From an uncultured Muribaculaceae bacterium (lineage in GTDB: Bacteria > Bacteroidota > Bacteroidia > Bacteroidales > Muribaculaceae): a stretch of DNA of 64,000 nt. The stretch's first letter is position 1; each line of letters opens with the position of its first letter. The notes below the pieces were generated by a model. That model was not told where the DNA came from. It made no database searches and saw only the letters and a list, made by a program, of their open reading frames with translations. The stretch is taken from the NCBI GenBank assembly GCA_910587475.1, contig CAJUMR010000006.1:30381-94380 (forward strand), in the 5' to 3' direction. Below, in pieces: positions 8,114 through 17,669 of the stretch. The position numbers were made by a program, and so were the translations under genes.

Positions 8114-9390
8114 GTGTCGCGATATCATCTATGCCGGATATGAACCGGCCTCTGAGCCTTCTGCAGCTCAACAACCGCATATCTTCAGCCATCGTGGCCG
8201 ATAGCGGTTTGCGCGATGTGTGGGTCACAGCGGAGACAGGCGATCTGCGGGTCAGCGGAGGTCACTGCTATCTTGAGTTGATTGAGAAAGATCCTGACAC
8301 GGGTCGTCCTGTTGCAAGGTTGCGGGCGGTGATATGGGCTTCGGCCTTTGCGCGCATTTCTGCCGAATTTGTCGCATCCACGGGGCAGAGACTTGTTTCC
8401 GACATCAGGATAATGGCGTGTGTCAACGTCAATTTCCATCCCGTTTTCGGCCTTTCTGCTGTTATAACGGCTGTAAATCCCGAATTCACGTGCGGTGATC
8501 TGCTGAGGCGGCGACGGCTCATGATTGAGCGCTTGACCGCCGAAGGCATAATCGATATGAACCGCACTTTGACGTGGCCTGATGTGCCGTGGCGGGTGGC
8601 TGTCATTTCGGCAAAAGGAGCTGCCGGCTATGGAGATTTTATCACGCATCTCTACAACAATCCGTCTCGTCTGCGTTTCCACACACGTCTTTTCCCTGCC
8701 GTGCTTCAGGGCGAAAGTGCGCCCCGCAGCATCATATCTGCCCTTGACCGGATAGCAGCGGATGACGAGGACTTCGATTGCGTTGTGATAATCCGAGGGG
8801 GTGGGGCGACAGGCGATCTTGCGTCATTCGATGATTACGATCTTGCAGCCAACGTCGCCCAGTTTCCCGTCCCGGTTATTGTCGGTATCGGCCACGAACG
8901 CGACGTCACTATCCTCGATTACGTAGCTGCCGTCAGGGTGAAGACTCCGACCGCCGCAGCCGAATGGCTGATTGGCAAACTTGATGCGGCTTTGGCAAAG
9001 GTGAGGGATTTGGCCTCCGAAATTTTCAGAGCGGCCACATCGCGCGTCAGCGGAGGACTGCAGCAGCTGGCTTATTGTCAAGGTCTGTTGCCGTCGTTGG
9101 TTCTCGGACGTGTGCAGCGCTCTCTCGAGGCGCTCAATTCCTCTGTGCCCGATGCTTTGGTGCATCTGGTCGGCGACATTTTGCGCCGCCGCCGCGACAG
9201 ACTCGACAGTGCCGCGCAGCTGCTCGATGCACTGTCGCCGCAGTCGGTTCTCAGGAGAGGTTATGCCATATGCCGTGTCGACGGACATGCAGTAGCCGAT
9301 GCTTCGTTGTTGACGCCGGGTGCGATTGTTACGACAACTCTCGCCCGCGGATCTTTCGAGGCCAGGGTAATTAGCGATAATAAACAATAA
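8110..9390 (+). CDS. xseA: Exodeoxyribonuclease VII large subunit
   Basis: Large subunit of the single-strand-specific exonuclease VII, cytoplasmic, acting in repair and recombination. 426 residues from the ATG at 8110, which overlaps the upstream stop as ATGA; another ATG at 8140 (MNRPLSL) is possible. The N-terminal OB-fold begins 'PLSLLQLNNRIS'. The catalytic XseA domain carries 'VIIRGGGATGDL' and 'FPVPVIVGIGHERDVTILD'. A long helical region follows, and a last 'RRGYAI' block. xseB begins 8 bases downstream. Confidence 0.94.
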   Translation: MSVAISSMPDMNRPLSLLQLNNRISSAIVADSGLRDVWVTAETGDLRVSGGHCYLELIEKDPDTGRPVARLRAVIWASAFARISAEFVASTGQRLVSDIRIMACVNVNFHPVFGLSAVITAVNPEFTCGDLLRRRRLMIERLTAEGIIDMNRTLTWPDVPWRVAVISAKGAAGYGDFITHLYNNPSRLRFHTRLFPAVLQGESAPRSIISALDRIAADDEDFDCVVIIRGGGATGDLASFDDYDLAANVAQFPVPVIVGIGHERDVTILDYVAAVRVKTPTAAAEWLIGKLDAALAKVRDLASEIFRAATSRVSGGLQQLAYCQGLLPSLVLGRVQRSLEALNSSVPDALVHLVGDILRRRRDRLDSAAQLLDALSPQSVLRRGYAICRVDGHAVADASLLTPGAIVTTTLARGSFEARVISDNKQ

Positions 9391-9398
9391 AAGATATT

Positions 9399-9602
9399 AT
9401 GAAACCTGTTTCTGAACTTTCATACAATCAGGCTCTTGCCGAACTCGAACAGATACTTGCCGCTCTGCGGGGCGACGATTGCGATGTCGACAGACTGACA
9501 GCCATGACTTCGCGGGCGGTCGAGCTGCTCAATCACTGCCGTTCGAGGCTGACAACCACTGACGAGGAGCTTCGCCGCATTCTCGACGATTTGCAGAATT
9601 GA
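9399..9602 (+). CDS. xseB: Exodeoxyribonuclease VII small subunit
   Basis: 67 residues, the usual size of XseB. It contains the family signature 'SYNQALAELEQILAAL' and the helix-turn-helix hairpin that wraps around the XseA coiled coil. Many XseB copies are needed per XseA. It begins 8 bases after xseA and is clearly its operon partner. Confidence 0.93.
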   Translation: MKPVSELSYNQALAELEQILAALRGDDCDVDRLTAMTSRAVELLNHCRSRLTTTDEELRRILDDLQN

Positions 9603-9653
9603 TGGCCCCTTGACAGGCCCTGCCACAATAAATGTTAACGCCCGATGTTTAAA

Positions 9654-9685
9654 TTTGTAAAATTCAGGCGCTTTTCGTAACTTTG
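9654..9685 (+). promoter_or_regulatory. Consensus Bacteroidetes promoter of pnp
   Basis: A perfect -33 TTTG (9654-9657), a 20-base spacer and a -7 TAACTTTG (9678-9685). The leader to the ATG at 9726 is about 40 bases and AT-rich, with no clear Shine-Dalgarno sequence. Confidence 0.8.
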
Positions 9686-9725
9686 TGTGATTTTACATGA
9701 AGAATTACATTTTTAACCAATATTT

Positions 9726-11975
9726 ATGAATCCTATTAAAAAAACCATCGAGCTTGCTGACGGTCGCGTCATCACACTTGAGACCGGTAAGCTTGCTAAG
9801 CAGGCCGATGGAGCGGTTGAACTGCGCATGGGCAATACGATGCTCCTTGCGACAGTCGTTTCGGCCAAAGAGGCCGGCGAGGGTGTCGACTTTATGCCCT
9901 TGCAAGTTGAGTACAAAGAGAAATTTTCATCTGCCGGTCGTTTCCCCGGCGGTTTCCTGAAACGCGAAGGACGCGCAAGCGACTATGAAGTGCTGACCGC
10001 ACGTTTGGTCGACCGCGTGTTGCGTCCCCTTTTCCCCGACAACTACCACGCTGATACATTTGTCAACATCACAATGTATTCGAGCGATGGTGTCGATATG
10101 CCTGATGCGCTTGCCGGTCTGGCTGCTTCCGCTGCCATTGCCGTGAGCGACATCCCTTTCAACGGTCCTATTTCTGAAGTTCGCGTGGCTCGTGTTGACG
10201 GACAGTTTGTCATCAACCCCACTTTCGAACAGCTCGAACGTGCCGATATGGAACTCATGGTCGGTGCAACTTACGACAACATCATGATGGTCGAAGGCGA
10301 AATGAACGAAGTCTCTGAGGCTGACCTTCTCGCTGCACTCAAAGCTGCCCACGCAGCGATCAAAGAGCAGTGCAAGGCTCAGATCGAGCTTGCCGAACTC
10401 GCCGGTAAGACTGTAAAACGTGAATATTGCCACGAAGTCAATGACGAAGAGCTCCGCGCCGATGTCAAGGCTAAATGCTATGACAAAGCTTATGCAATCG
10501 CCAAGGCTGGTTGCGCTGACAAGCACTGGCGTCAGGACAGCTTCGATGCTATCTGCGACGAATACATCGAATCGCTTCCCGAAGAAGAACGCGACGAAAA
10601 GACTCCGCTCGTAAAGCGCTACTACCACGACGTTGAAAAAGAAGCCGTGCGCCGTTGCATCCTCGACGAAGGCATCCGTCTCGACGGTCGTAAGACGACC
10701 GAGATCCGTCCCATTTGGTGCGAGGTTGACTACATCCCCGGCCCTCACGGATCTGCTGTGTTCACACGTGGTGAGACTCAGTCGCTCTCTACTGTAACTC
10801 TCGGAACGAAACTCGACGAAAAAATCCTTGACGACGTTCTCAACCAAGGTCGCGAACGCTTCCTCCTCCACTACAATTTCCCCCCCTTCTCTACAGGCGA
10901 GGCTAAACCCGTCCGTGGTGTCGGTCGTCGTGAAATCGGTCATGGCAATCTTGCTCACCGTGCGCTCAAACGCATGTTCCCCGATGATTTCCCCTACGTT
11001 TGCCGCGTAGTCAGCGATATCCTCGAGTCTAATGGTTCTTCGTCGATGGCAACAGTTTGTGCGGGTACTCTCGCGCTCCTCGACGCCGGCGTTAAGATGA
11101 AGAAGCCCGTCAGCGGCATCGCCATGGGACTTATCACCGATACTGAGAGCGACAAGTATGCCGTGCTCAGCGACATTCTCGGTGACGAAGACCACCTCGG
11201 AGATATGGACTTCAAGGTGACTGGTACTGTCGACGGTATTACTGCCACTCAGATGGACATCAAGTGCGACGGTCTCAGCTATGAAATCCTCGAAAAGGCT
11301 CTTCTTCAGGCTCGCGACGGTCGTCTCCACATCCTCGAGATTATCAACCAGACAATCCCGGCTCCGCGCGAAGACTATAAGGCTCACGTTCCTCGTATCG
11401 TCACCCTGACAATTCCGAAGGAACTCATCGGTGCTGTAATCGGCCCGGGCGGAAAGATCATCCAGGGCATTCAGGAAGCCAGCGGTGCAACCGTTTCTAT
11501 CGACGAAATCGACGATCACGGATATATCGAGGTCGCTGCAGCCAACAAGGCTTCGATCGACAAGGCTCTCGAAATGATCAATGCAATCACAGAGCTTCCC
11601 GAAGAAGGCAAGACTTACAAAGGCAAGGTTGTCAACATGATGGACTTCGGTGCTTTCGTTCAGTTCATGCCTAACCGCGACGGTCTGCTCCACATTTCTG
11701 AAATCTCATGGGAGCGTCTCGACAACATGGAAGCTTCTGGCCTCAAAGAAGGCGATGAAGTCGAAGTGAAACTCATCGAGATTGACAAGAAAACAGGTAA
11801 GTATCGTCTGTCGATGCGCGCACTTCAGCCAAAACCCGAAGGTTGGGTTGAACCGCAGCGTGCTCCCCGTGGCGAGCGTCCCGCACGTCGCGATGGCGAT
11901 CGTCCCCGTGGCGACCGCGGTCCGCGCCGTGATGGTGGCAACCGCAACAATGGCGGAAACAAATTCGAGAAGTAA
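9726..11975 (+). CDS. pnp: Polyribonucleotide nucleotidyltransferase (PNPase)
   Basis: Phosphorolytic 3'-5' exoribonuclease, a trimer in the cytoplasm. 749 residues. Domain order: RNase PH-like domain 1 (from about 10), helical linker, RNase PH-like domain 2 (about 320-540, with 'FSTGEAKPVRGVGRREIGH' and 'ESNGSSSMA'), KH domain ('GAVIGPGGKIIQGIQEASGA', about 575-635) and S1 domain ('VVNMMDFGAFVQFMPNRDGL', about 640-710). An Arg/Gly/Asp-rich tail of about 35 residues follows. The tail is longer than in E. coli and could add RNA binding, as RG-rich tails do elsewhere. The gene stands alone, between its own promoter and a palindromic terminator. Confidence 0.97.
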   Translation: MNPIKKTIELADGRVITLETGKLAKQADGAVELRMGNTMLLATVVSAKEAGEGVDFMPLQVEYKEKFSSAGRFPGGFLKREGRASDYEVLTARLVDRVLRPLFPDNYHADTFVNITMYSSDGVDMPDALAGLAASAAIAVSDIPFNGPISEVRVARVDGQFVINPTFEQLERADMELMVGATYDNIMMVEGEMNEVSEADLLAALKAAHAAIKEQCKAQIELAELAGKTVKREYCHEVNDEELRADVKAKCYDKAYAIAKAGCADKHWRQDSFDAICDEYIESLPEEERDEKTPLVKRYYHDVEKEAVRRCILDEGIRLDGRKTTEIRPIWCEVDYIPGPHGSAVFTRGETQSLSTVTLGTKLDEKILDDVLNQGRERFLLHYNFPPFSTGEAKPVRGVGRREIGHGNLAHRALKRMFPDDFPYVCRVVSDILESNGSSSMATVCAGTLALLDAGVKMKKPVSGIAMGLITDTESDKYAVLSDILGDEDHLGDMDFKVTGTVDGITATQMDIKCDGLSYEILEKALLQARDGRLHILEIINQTIPAPREDYKAHVPRIVTLTIPKELIGAVIGPGGKIIQGIQEASGATVSIDEIDDHGYIEVAAANKASIDKALEMINAITELPEEGKTYKGKVVNMMDFGAFVQFMPNRDGLLHISEISWERLDNMEASGLKEGDEVEVKLIEIDKKTGKYRLSMRALQPKPEGWVEPQRAPRGERPARRDGDRPRGDRGPRRDGGNRNNGGNKFEK

Positions 11976-11992
11976 TATCTGATCTCAGAATT

Positions 11993-12038
11993 AAAAAGCA
12001 GAAGGGAACCGGACATGTCCGGTTCCCTTCTGCTTTTT
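11993..12038. terminator. 46-bp perfect palindrome, bidirectional terminator of pnp and the VanZ-like gene
   Basis: Two 23-base arms match without mismatch around a centre between 12015 and 12016 (core GGACATGTCC). A5 begins the left arm and T5 ends the right arm, so a U-run follows the hairpin in either direction. It lies 18 bases after the pnp stop and before the convergent minus-strand operon. Confidence 0.9.
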
Positions 12039-12113
12039 AGATATATCTGTTTATTAGCGGTGATGAAGTGCTGCGGCTGAGTAGTAGCGAATACTATCAG
12101 CTATAAATGTCGG

Positions 12114-12518
12114 TCAGTCTTTGAGCTTAAGCACTCGTCTCACGGCATACGGAGCTGTGAAATAGCCTACGGCAACTCCGGTCCAGTCTGCTGCGAGATC
12201 TAAAAAGTCACCTGATCGACCTGCTCCCATCATGGTTTGTGCGACTTCATCAGCCGCTCCGAAAATCATTATAGCCGCTGCCGTGATCATTAAGAACCGG
12301 CGTGATAACCGTCGGTCGGGATGTGCGCGCTGGGTGTCGAACACAATCGCCCCGAACAATCCACCCATCATCACTGCGTGGATCAGTTTGTCGATGTTTG
12401 GTATGGCCGGCAGTTCGTCAGCGCCGAGCGGGTCTGAACATAATGTTGCATACAGCACAACTGCTAAAGTCAAGGCCGACGGCCAGTATCGTTTAATAAA
12501 TGTTAGTGGGCTATTCAT
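12114..12518 (-). CDS. VanZ-family membrane protein
   Basis: 134 residues with four predicted membrane segments. It has the VanZ-like pattern 'DKLIHAVMMGGLFG' in helix 2 and 'EVAQTMMGAGRSGDFLDLAADWTGV' across the later part, where E, Q, R, D and D correspond to conserved polar positions. VanZ relatives are small inner-membrane proteins of unsettled function; one confers low-level teicoplanin resistance in enterococci. Its start lies inside the end of the upstream gene (8-base overlap), so the two are coupled. Confidence 0.8.
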   Translation of the reverse strand: MNSPLTFIKRYWPSALTLAVVLYATLCSDPLGADELPAIPNIDKLIHAVMMGGLFGAIVFDTQRAHPDRRLSRRFLMITAAAIMIFGAADEVAQTMMGAGRSGDFLDLAADWTGVAVGYFTAPYAVRRVLKLKD

Positions 12519-12810
12519 CTGTCAGTTCGTCAATATAATTTCGTTCCGTCGGTTTGCTGATTTTCTTGGACTTAGGAGTTTTGCGTGGCTTTTTCTTTTT
12601 AACATCGGCAACACTGCTGTCCTGTCGGTTTCCGATGGCTATTTCGACGCACTCCGTCACACTGTCGCACTCCGTTGCCTGCCGACACGGGCCATCTGCA
12701 TCTCTGCCGCATCCTTTCAGCGACATCGTCACTGCTATTGCACCGATAATGACCGCCGATACACTTAGCGATGCCAATTCCATGCTGGTGAATTTTAAGC
12801 GTGACGACAT
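12511..12810 (-). CDS. Small single-span membrane protein, unknown
   Basis: 99 residues with one hydrophobic segment at about 12-32 and no cleavable signal. A Cys-containing middle follows, then a strongly basic stretch 'KKKKPRKTPKSKK' and an acidic end. I recognise no family. It overlaps the VanZ-like gene by 8 bases and lies 12 bases after the transporter stop, so the three form one operon. The basic segment could bind acidic lipids or nucleic acid, which is speculation. Confidence 0.6.
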   Translation of the reverse strand: MSSRLKFTSMELASLSVSAVIIGAIAVTMSLKGCGRDADGPCRQATECDSVTECVEIAIGNRQDSSVADVKKKKPRKTPKSKKISKPTERNYIDELTDE

Positions 12811-12822
12811 GAGCTGTTACTG

Positions 12823-14190
12823 TTATACCAATTTCGAAACCATGATTGCTGCAATCATCAGAGGCGCCACATAGCGGATGATCAGATAGACCGCCGATGT
12901 TATGCGCGATCTTATCTGTCCGTCGTTGGTGATCTGTTTGCGCAGAAGTCCGTCGGGGGCAAACCATCCGACATAGACACATACCCCCATCGAAACCAAG
13001 GGTAGCAGTATGTTGGTGGTGAACGCATCGAGCGAATCGAATATCGTCATGCCGAATACTTTGAGCGATTCCAACGACCCGAACGACAGGGAGCAGACTG
13101 CGCTGAGTGCGAAAAGTGGAAGCATGACGATCATACACGATTTCAACCGGGTCATCTTAAAGCGATCCTGCATAAATGCGATCGACACTTCGGCAATCGA
13201 GACTGTCGATGTTAGAGCCGCTACAAAAAGAAGGAGGAAAAAGATCGTCGACCACAATTGCGATGCGGGCAATTGTGCGAATACTTCGGGAAGGGTGACA
13301 AATACAAGCGTGGCCCCCTCGAGAGGATGGCGGTCGAGACCGAACGTTGTGACTGCTGGAAAGATGATGCATCCCATCATCACGGCAACAAGCAGGCTCA
13401 TCAGAGAAACGATCACAGAGGTGCGCGTCAGTCGTGTGTCTGACGGATAATAAGACGAGTAGGTGATCAATATGCCCATACCGAGCGACAGCGAGAAAAA
13501 CGTCTGGCCCAGAGCATTGACCACCGTTCCCGCGTCAATCTTGGAAAAGTCGGGCGACAGGAAGAATTTAAGTCCCTCACCGGCGCCCGGCAGGCTGAGA
13601 GTGACAGCGCAGAGCGCGAGCAGCAGCACGAAAAGCAGTGGCATCATTATGTTGGAAAGTCGTTCGATGCCTTTCTGCACACCTCCGAGCAGTACGATTA
13701 TGTTGATGATTATCACTGCATAAGTAAACAGAAGCGGTGCCGTATCCGAACATATATATTGGTTCATACGCGAAGCAAATGCTGCGTCCGAAGCGGCGAT
13801 GTCGGAGTTATGCACTGCATCATAGAGATTGCCCGTGATCGATTGCCACAGATATTCAGCCGTCCAGCCGGCAACAACCATATAATAGCTCAGGATCAGA
13901 TATGATGCCAATATGGCGACTGCGCCAACTATCCACCACCATTTGCCCGGTGACAGTTTTTTGAAGACTCCGACTGCGTCGCTGCGACCGCCGCGGCCAA
14001 GCGAGAACTCGGCAAGCATCACCGGCACTCCGAGCACGAAAACGCATGCGATATAGAGAAGCAGAAATGCCGCACCGCCGTTGGCCTGGGTTTCGGCCGG
14101 AAAGCGCCATACATTGCCGAGGCCGATTGCCGAGCCGACCGTTGCTGCGATCAGCCCTATTTTTGATCCGAATTGTGATTTTGTAGACAT
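12823..14190 (-). CDS. Sodium-dependent transporter, NSS/SNF family
   Basis: 455 residues from the ATG at 14190; a TTG at 14211 is less likely. It is a LeuT-fold sodium symporter, probably for an amino acid, in the inner membrane. The first helix carries the family signature 'GLIAATVGSAIGLGNVWRFP', containing the unwound sodium/substrate site. About eleven hydrophobic segments follow, consistent with the shorter bacterial members. Helix 6 and the scaffold helices are present ('LGQTFFSLSLGMGILITYSSY'). It heads an operon with the small basic membrane protein and the VanZ-like gene. The substrate cannot be read from the sequence. Confidence 0.92.
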   Translation of the reverse strand: MSTKSQFGSKIGLIAATVGSAIGLGNVWRFPAETQANGGAAFLLLYIACVFVLGVPVMLAEFSLGRGGRSDAVGVFKKLSPGKWWWIVGAVAILASYLILSYYMVVAGWTAEYLWQSITGNLYDAVHNSDIAASDAAFASRMNQYICSDTAPLLFTYAVIIINIIVLLGGVQKGIERLSNIMMPLLFVLLLALCAVTLSLPGAGEGLKFFLSPDFSKIDAGTVVNALGQTFFSLSLGMGILITYSSYYPSDTRLTRTSVIVSLMSLLVAVMMGCIIFPAVTTFGLDRHPLEGATLVFVTLPEVFAQLPASQLWSTIFFLLLFVAALTSTVSIAEVSIAFMQDRFKMTRLKSCMIVMLPLFALSAVCSLSFGSLESLKVFGMTIFDSLDAFTTNILLPLVSMGVCVYVGWFAPDGLLRKQITNDGQIRSRITSAVYLIIRYVAPLMIAAIMVSKLV

Positions 14191-14208
14191 ATTCTTGTTA
14201 AGTGCTTG

Positions 14209-14240
14209 CAAATTTATTGAAAATTACTCATTGTTACAAT
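14209..14240 (-). promoter_or_regulatory. Promoter of the NSS transporter operon
   Basis: On the minus strand, the -7 box is TAAATTTG (14216-14209) with a near-consensus ATTG (14240-14237) 20 bases upstream. The box lies about 18 bases before the ATG at 14190. It is divergent from the protease promoter. Confidence 0.6.
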
Positions 14241-14270
14241 CTTGACGCTGCAAATATCCGAAAAAAGAAC

Positions 14271-14278
14271 TAATTTTG
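14271..14278 (+). promoter_or_regulatory. -7 box for the tricorn-like protease gene
   Basis: TAATTTTG fits TAnnTTTG and leaves a 75-base leader. A TTG at 14242-14244 is too far (26 bases) to be a good -33 element, so only the -7 box is supported. Confidence 0.4.
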
Positions 14279-14353
14279 CATTTATAGCATCCGGATTGTT
14301 CCGGGCAGGCTATTTTTTTCTTTATAACAAATAGAAACCCAAAAAATAGATCA

Positions 14354-17300
14354 ATGAAAAAATCTTTTTTGACTTTGGCTTTGCTCGTTCCTTTCGCTGG
14401 AGCGGCTATTACGCCGATGTGGATGCGCGATGCTAAGATTTCGCCTGACGGGACGAGCATTGCCTTCACTTACAAAGGCGACATCTGGACTGTTCCTGTC
14501 TCCGGTGGGCAGGCCACGAGAATCACCGCGACCCCCGACTATGAGGCAAACCCTGTGTGGAGCCCCGACAGCCGGCGACTGGCATTTGCCGGCGACGCTA
14601 CGGGTAATTTCGACATATATGTTGTCGATGCCGTAGGTGGAGCACCGGTGCGCTTGACGTTCAATTCTGCCTCTGAGATCCCCGAAGCGTTCTCGCCTGA
14701 CGGACGCAACATCCTTTTTTCAGCTTCTATTCAAGATCCTGCTTCGAGCGCACTATTCCCGACCGGACGCATGACCGAGCTTTATTCAGTACCCGTCAGC
14801 GGTGGCGAACTTACTCAGGTTCTTGCCACTCCGGCTCGCTTTGTCAGCTTCGTGCCCGGTGCGAAGGGGTCGTTCATATATCAGGACGTAAAAGGGTTCG
14901 AAGACGAGTGGCGTAAACACCACACTTCATCCGTGACACGCGACATATGGATGTATGATGCAAAAACCGGTAAACATCGTAATCTTACCGCAAGAGGTGG
15001 TGAAGACACTAATCCGGTAGCTGCTGATGCCTCTAATTTCTTCTTCCTCAGCGAGCGTGGAAATGGTCCGGTCAACGTCTATTCGGCGTCATTCGACAAT
15101 CCGGCTGAAGCCAAAGCTCTGACTTCTTTTGCAACTCATCCTGTGAGATTTCTGTCGCGAGCCGACAACGGCACACTCGCGTTCACTTACGATGGCGAAC
15201 TTTACACACTCAACCCCGGCGCGTCACCCGTGAAAGTTGCTGTTGATCTCATCGACAGTGACACCAATCCCGGACGACGCTTGAATGTTGCCGGTGCGCG
15301 CGGAGCGGTGGCTTCGCCCGACGGTAAATCGGTAGCGTTCATCTATCGCGGTAATGTGTTTGTCACATCGGTCGAATATGCCACAACAAAGCAGATTACC
15401 GACACTCCTGAGGCCGAAAGCTCAGTGACATGGTCGCCCGACTCGAAATCGTTGATCTACACTTCTGAGCGCGATGGCATCTACAACATCTATAAAGCTA
15501 CAATTGCCCGTGAGGATGAAGAACCCAACTTCGCCAACGCAACTCTTATCAGCGAAGAAGCTTTGTTCAAGCCCGACGGCCACGAACGCACCATGGCAGA
15601 GCTGTCGCCCGATGGTAAGCAACTCGCATTTATCCTCGACCGCACCAAACTCGCTGTTATGGATATGGAGACGCGCAAGGTGCGTCAGCTCACCGATGGT
15701 TCGACTCATCGCCAGCGCAATGGTGGATTTGGTTTCACTTGGTCGCCCGACTCTAAGTGGATCGCGCTTGAGATTGTAGACCGCATGCACGATCCTTACT
15801 ATGATATTGCCATTATCAATGTTGCCGACGGTTCGATGACCAATCTTACCAACAGCGGCTACTTCGATGAGTCTCCGCGTTGGGCGATGGATGGCAATGC
15901 CTTGATTTTCGCCTCTGAGCGTTACGGCATGCGCAACCATGCGTCATGGGGCTCGGAGATGGACGTTATGATCGTGTTCATGAATCGCGACGCCTATGAC
16001 CGCTTCCGCCTTTCTCCCGAAGACTATGCCATAGTTAAGGATATGGAGAAGAGCAACAAGAAATCGAAAGACAAAAAAGAAGACAAGAAAGACGCCGAAG
16101 CCGACGAAGACTCATCGAAGTCGATTAATGTCGAACTCGACGGCATCGAAGATAGAGTTGTGCGTCTGACTCCGATGTCTTCCGATCTGTCGTCGTTCAT
16201 TATGACTGACGACGGTGAGACTCTCTATTACATAAGCCGCGGTCCCGAGAAAAAGCAGCTATGGAAAATTGGCTTGCGCAAAGACGAGGTGAAACTCGTC
16301 GGTAATGTCGACGGTGCTTCAGGTTTCGATGCCTCGTCCGACGGCAAGACCATGTTCATCTTCGGATCATCGATGAAGAAACTTGATCCGAAGTCCGACA
16401 AGATCACTCCTATTACAGCAAAGGCAACAATGGATCTCGATCCTGCTGCCGAGCGTCAGTTTATGTTTGACAACATTTCCCGCGAGGTACGTGAACGCTT
16501 CTACACTGCCGATCTCCACGGGGTCGATTGGCCGAAGATGACCGAAGCTTACCGCAAATTCCTGCCTCACATCAACAACAACTATGATTTTGCAGAACTC
16601 GTCAGCGAGTGGCTGGGCGAACTTAACGTCAGCCACACCGGCGGCAGATATTCAGGTTCGCCGCTCTCGCTCAATGACGACCGCACAGCGCAGCTGGGTC
16701 TCATATTTGATCTGACCTACACCGGCAAAGGCTTGAAGGTAGCTGAAGTGATTGCCAAGGGGCCTTTCGATCGCGCTGCATCACAACTTCGTCCCGGCGA
16801 TATCATCGACAGCATCGACGGCCGTCAGGTGTCGTTCAACTCCGACTATACTACAGTGCTCAACAACAAGATTGGTAAAAAGACACTGGTGACATTCCAC
16901 AATCCTTCCGATGGCAAATCGGTTGACGAAGTCGTTCTCCCGATTTCGACTGCCAAGCAGAATTCATTGCTCTATGATCGTTGGGTCAAATCGCGTGCCG
17001 CTGAAGTCGACAGGCTCAGCAACGGCCGTCTCGGCTATGTCCACATCCAGTCGATGGGCGACGATTCATTCCGTAAGGTCTACTCTGATGTCCTCGGAAA
17101 GTACAACGACCGTGAAGGCATCGTGATCGACATCCGTTGGAATGGCGGAGGTCGTCTGCATGAAGATATCGAGATACTCTTCAGCGGTAACAAGTACTTC
17201 ACTCAGGAAATACGTGGCGACAAGACTTGCGACATGCCATCACGCAGATGGAACAAGCCTTCGATCATGGTCATGTCGGAAGCGTGCTATTCTAACGCTC

Positions 17301-17590
17301 ATGGCACTCCGTGGGTCTACAAGCACCGCGACCTCGGCAAGCTCGTTGGCATGCCCGTGCCGGGAACCATGACTTCTGTCAATTGGGTGACCATGCAGGA
17401 TCCTTCGCTTGTGTTCGGCATACCCGTGGTTGGCTATCGTCTCGCCGATGGTTCAGTCCTTGAAAATCAGCAACTCGAGCCAGATATAAAGGTTGCAAAC
17501 GATCCTGCTGCCATTGTCAAAGGCGAAGACCTCCAGCTCAAGACCGCAGTCGAAGAACTTCTGCGCGAGATCGACGCCAAGAAGAAGTAA
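14354..17590 (+). CDS. Tricorn-like S41 peptidase with beta-propellers and PDZ domain
   Basis: 1078 residues with a signal peptide (about 1-18), so probably periplasmic. The N-terminal two thirds are TolB/WD40-like propeller repeats, recurring as 'SPDGxxxAF' and 'WSPDSKxL' (about 20-620). A highly charged insert near residues 565-590 is rich in Lys, Asp and Glu. Next come the tricorn core domain, a PDZ domain (about 780-870, 'LRPGDIIDSIDGR') and the S41 catalytic domain with 'GIVIDIRWNGGGRLHEDI' and the Ser of 'SEACYSNAHG'. The order equals archaeal tricorn protease, which degrades peptides in a large ring. The gene is monocistronic with its own terminator. Assignment is confident; the substrate is unknown. 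Confidence 0.9.
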   Translation: MKKSFLTLALLVPFAGAAITPMWMRDAKISPDGTSIAFTYKGDIWTVPVSGGQATRITATPDYEANPVWSPDSRRLAFAGDATGNFDIYVVDAVGGAPVRLTFNSASEIPEAFSPDGRNILFSASIQDPASSALFPTGRMTELYSVPVSGGELTQVLATPARFVSFVPGAKGSFIYQDVKGFEDEWRKHHTSSVTRDIWMYDAKTGKHRNLTARGGEDTNPVAADASNFFFLSERGNGPVNVYSASFDNPAEAKALTSFATHPVRFLSRADNGTLAFTYDGELYTLNPGASPVKVAVDLIDSDTNPGRRLNVAGARGAVASPDGKSVAFIYRGNVFVTSVEYATTKQITDTPEAESSVTWSPDSKSLIYTSERDGIYNIYKATIAREDEEPNFANATLISEEALFKPDGHERTMAELSPDGKQLAFILDRTKLAVMDMETRKVRQLTDGSTHRQRNGGFGFTWSPDSKWIALEIVDRMHDPYYDIAIINVADGSMTNLTNSGYFDESPRWAMDGNALIFASERYGMRNHASWGSEMDVMIVFMNRDAYDRFRLSPEDYAIVKDMEKSNKKSKDKKEDKKDAEADEDSSKSINVELDGIEDRVVRLTPMSSDLSSFIMTDDGETLYYISRGPEKKQLWKIGLRKDEVKLVGNVDGASGFDASSDGKTMFIFGSSMKKLDPKSDKITPITAKATMDLDPAAERQFMFDNISREVRERFYTADLHGVDWPKMTEAYRKFLPHINNNYDFAELVSEWLGELNVSHTGGRYSGSPLSLNDDRTAQLGLIFDLTYTGKGLKVAEVIAKGPFDRAASQLRPGDIIDSIDGRQVSFNSDYTTVLNNKIGKKTLVTFHNPSDGKSVDEVVLPISTAKQNSLLYDRWVKSRAAEVDRLSNGRLGYVHIQSMGDDSFRKVYSDVLGKYNDREGIVIDIRWNGGGRLHEDIEILFSGNKYFTQEIRGDKTCDMPSRRWNKPSIMVMSEACYSNAHGTPWVYKHRDLGKLVGMPVPGTMTSVNWVTMQDPSLVFGIPVVGYRLADGSVLENQQLEPDIKVANDPAAIVKGEDLQLKTAVEELLREIDAKKK

Positions 17591-17610
17591 ATTTCTGCGA
17601 CATAACGACA

Positions 17611-17642
17611 ATAAAAAAAGCCCGGTGACGGGCTTTTTTTAT
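17611..17642. terminator. Intrinsic terminator after the tricorn-like gene
   Basis: A 14-bp perfect stem (17611-17624 and 17629-17642) with a GTGA loop. It has an A7 run on the left and a T7 run on the right, so it can act in both directions. It separates two convergent genes. Confidence 0.9.
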
Positions 17643-17669
17643 TATCATTATGTATGGCGGATCAGGTCC

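Noticed and set aside
9927..11693. A 588-codon open frame on the minus strand inside pnp
   Set aside because: It mirrors the codon pattern of pnp, has no homology I recognise, and the plus-strand product has complete PNPase domains.
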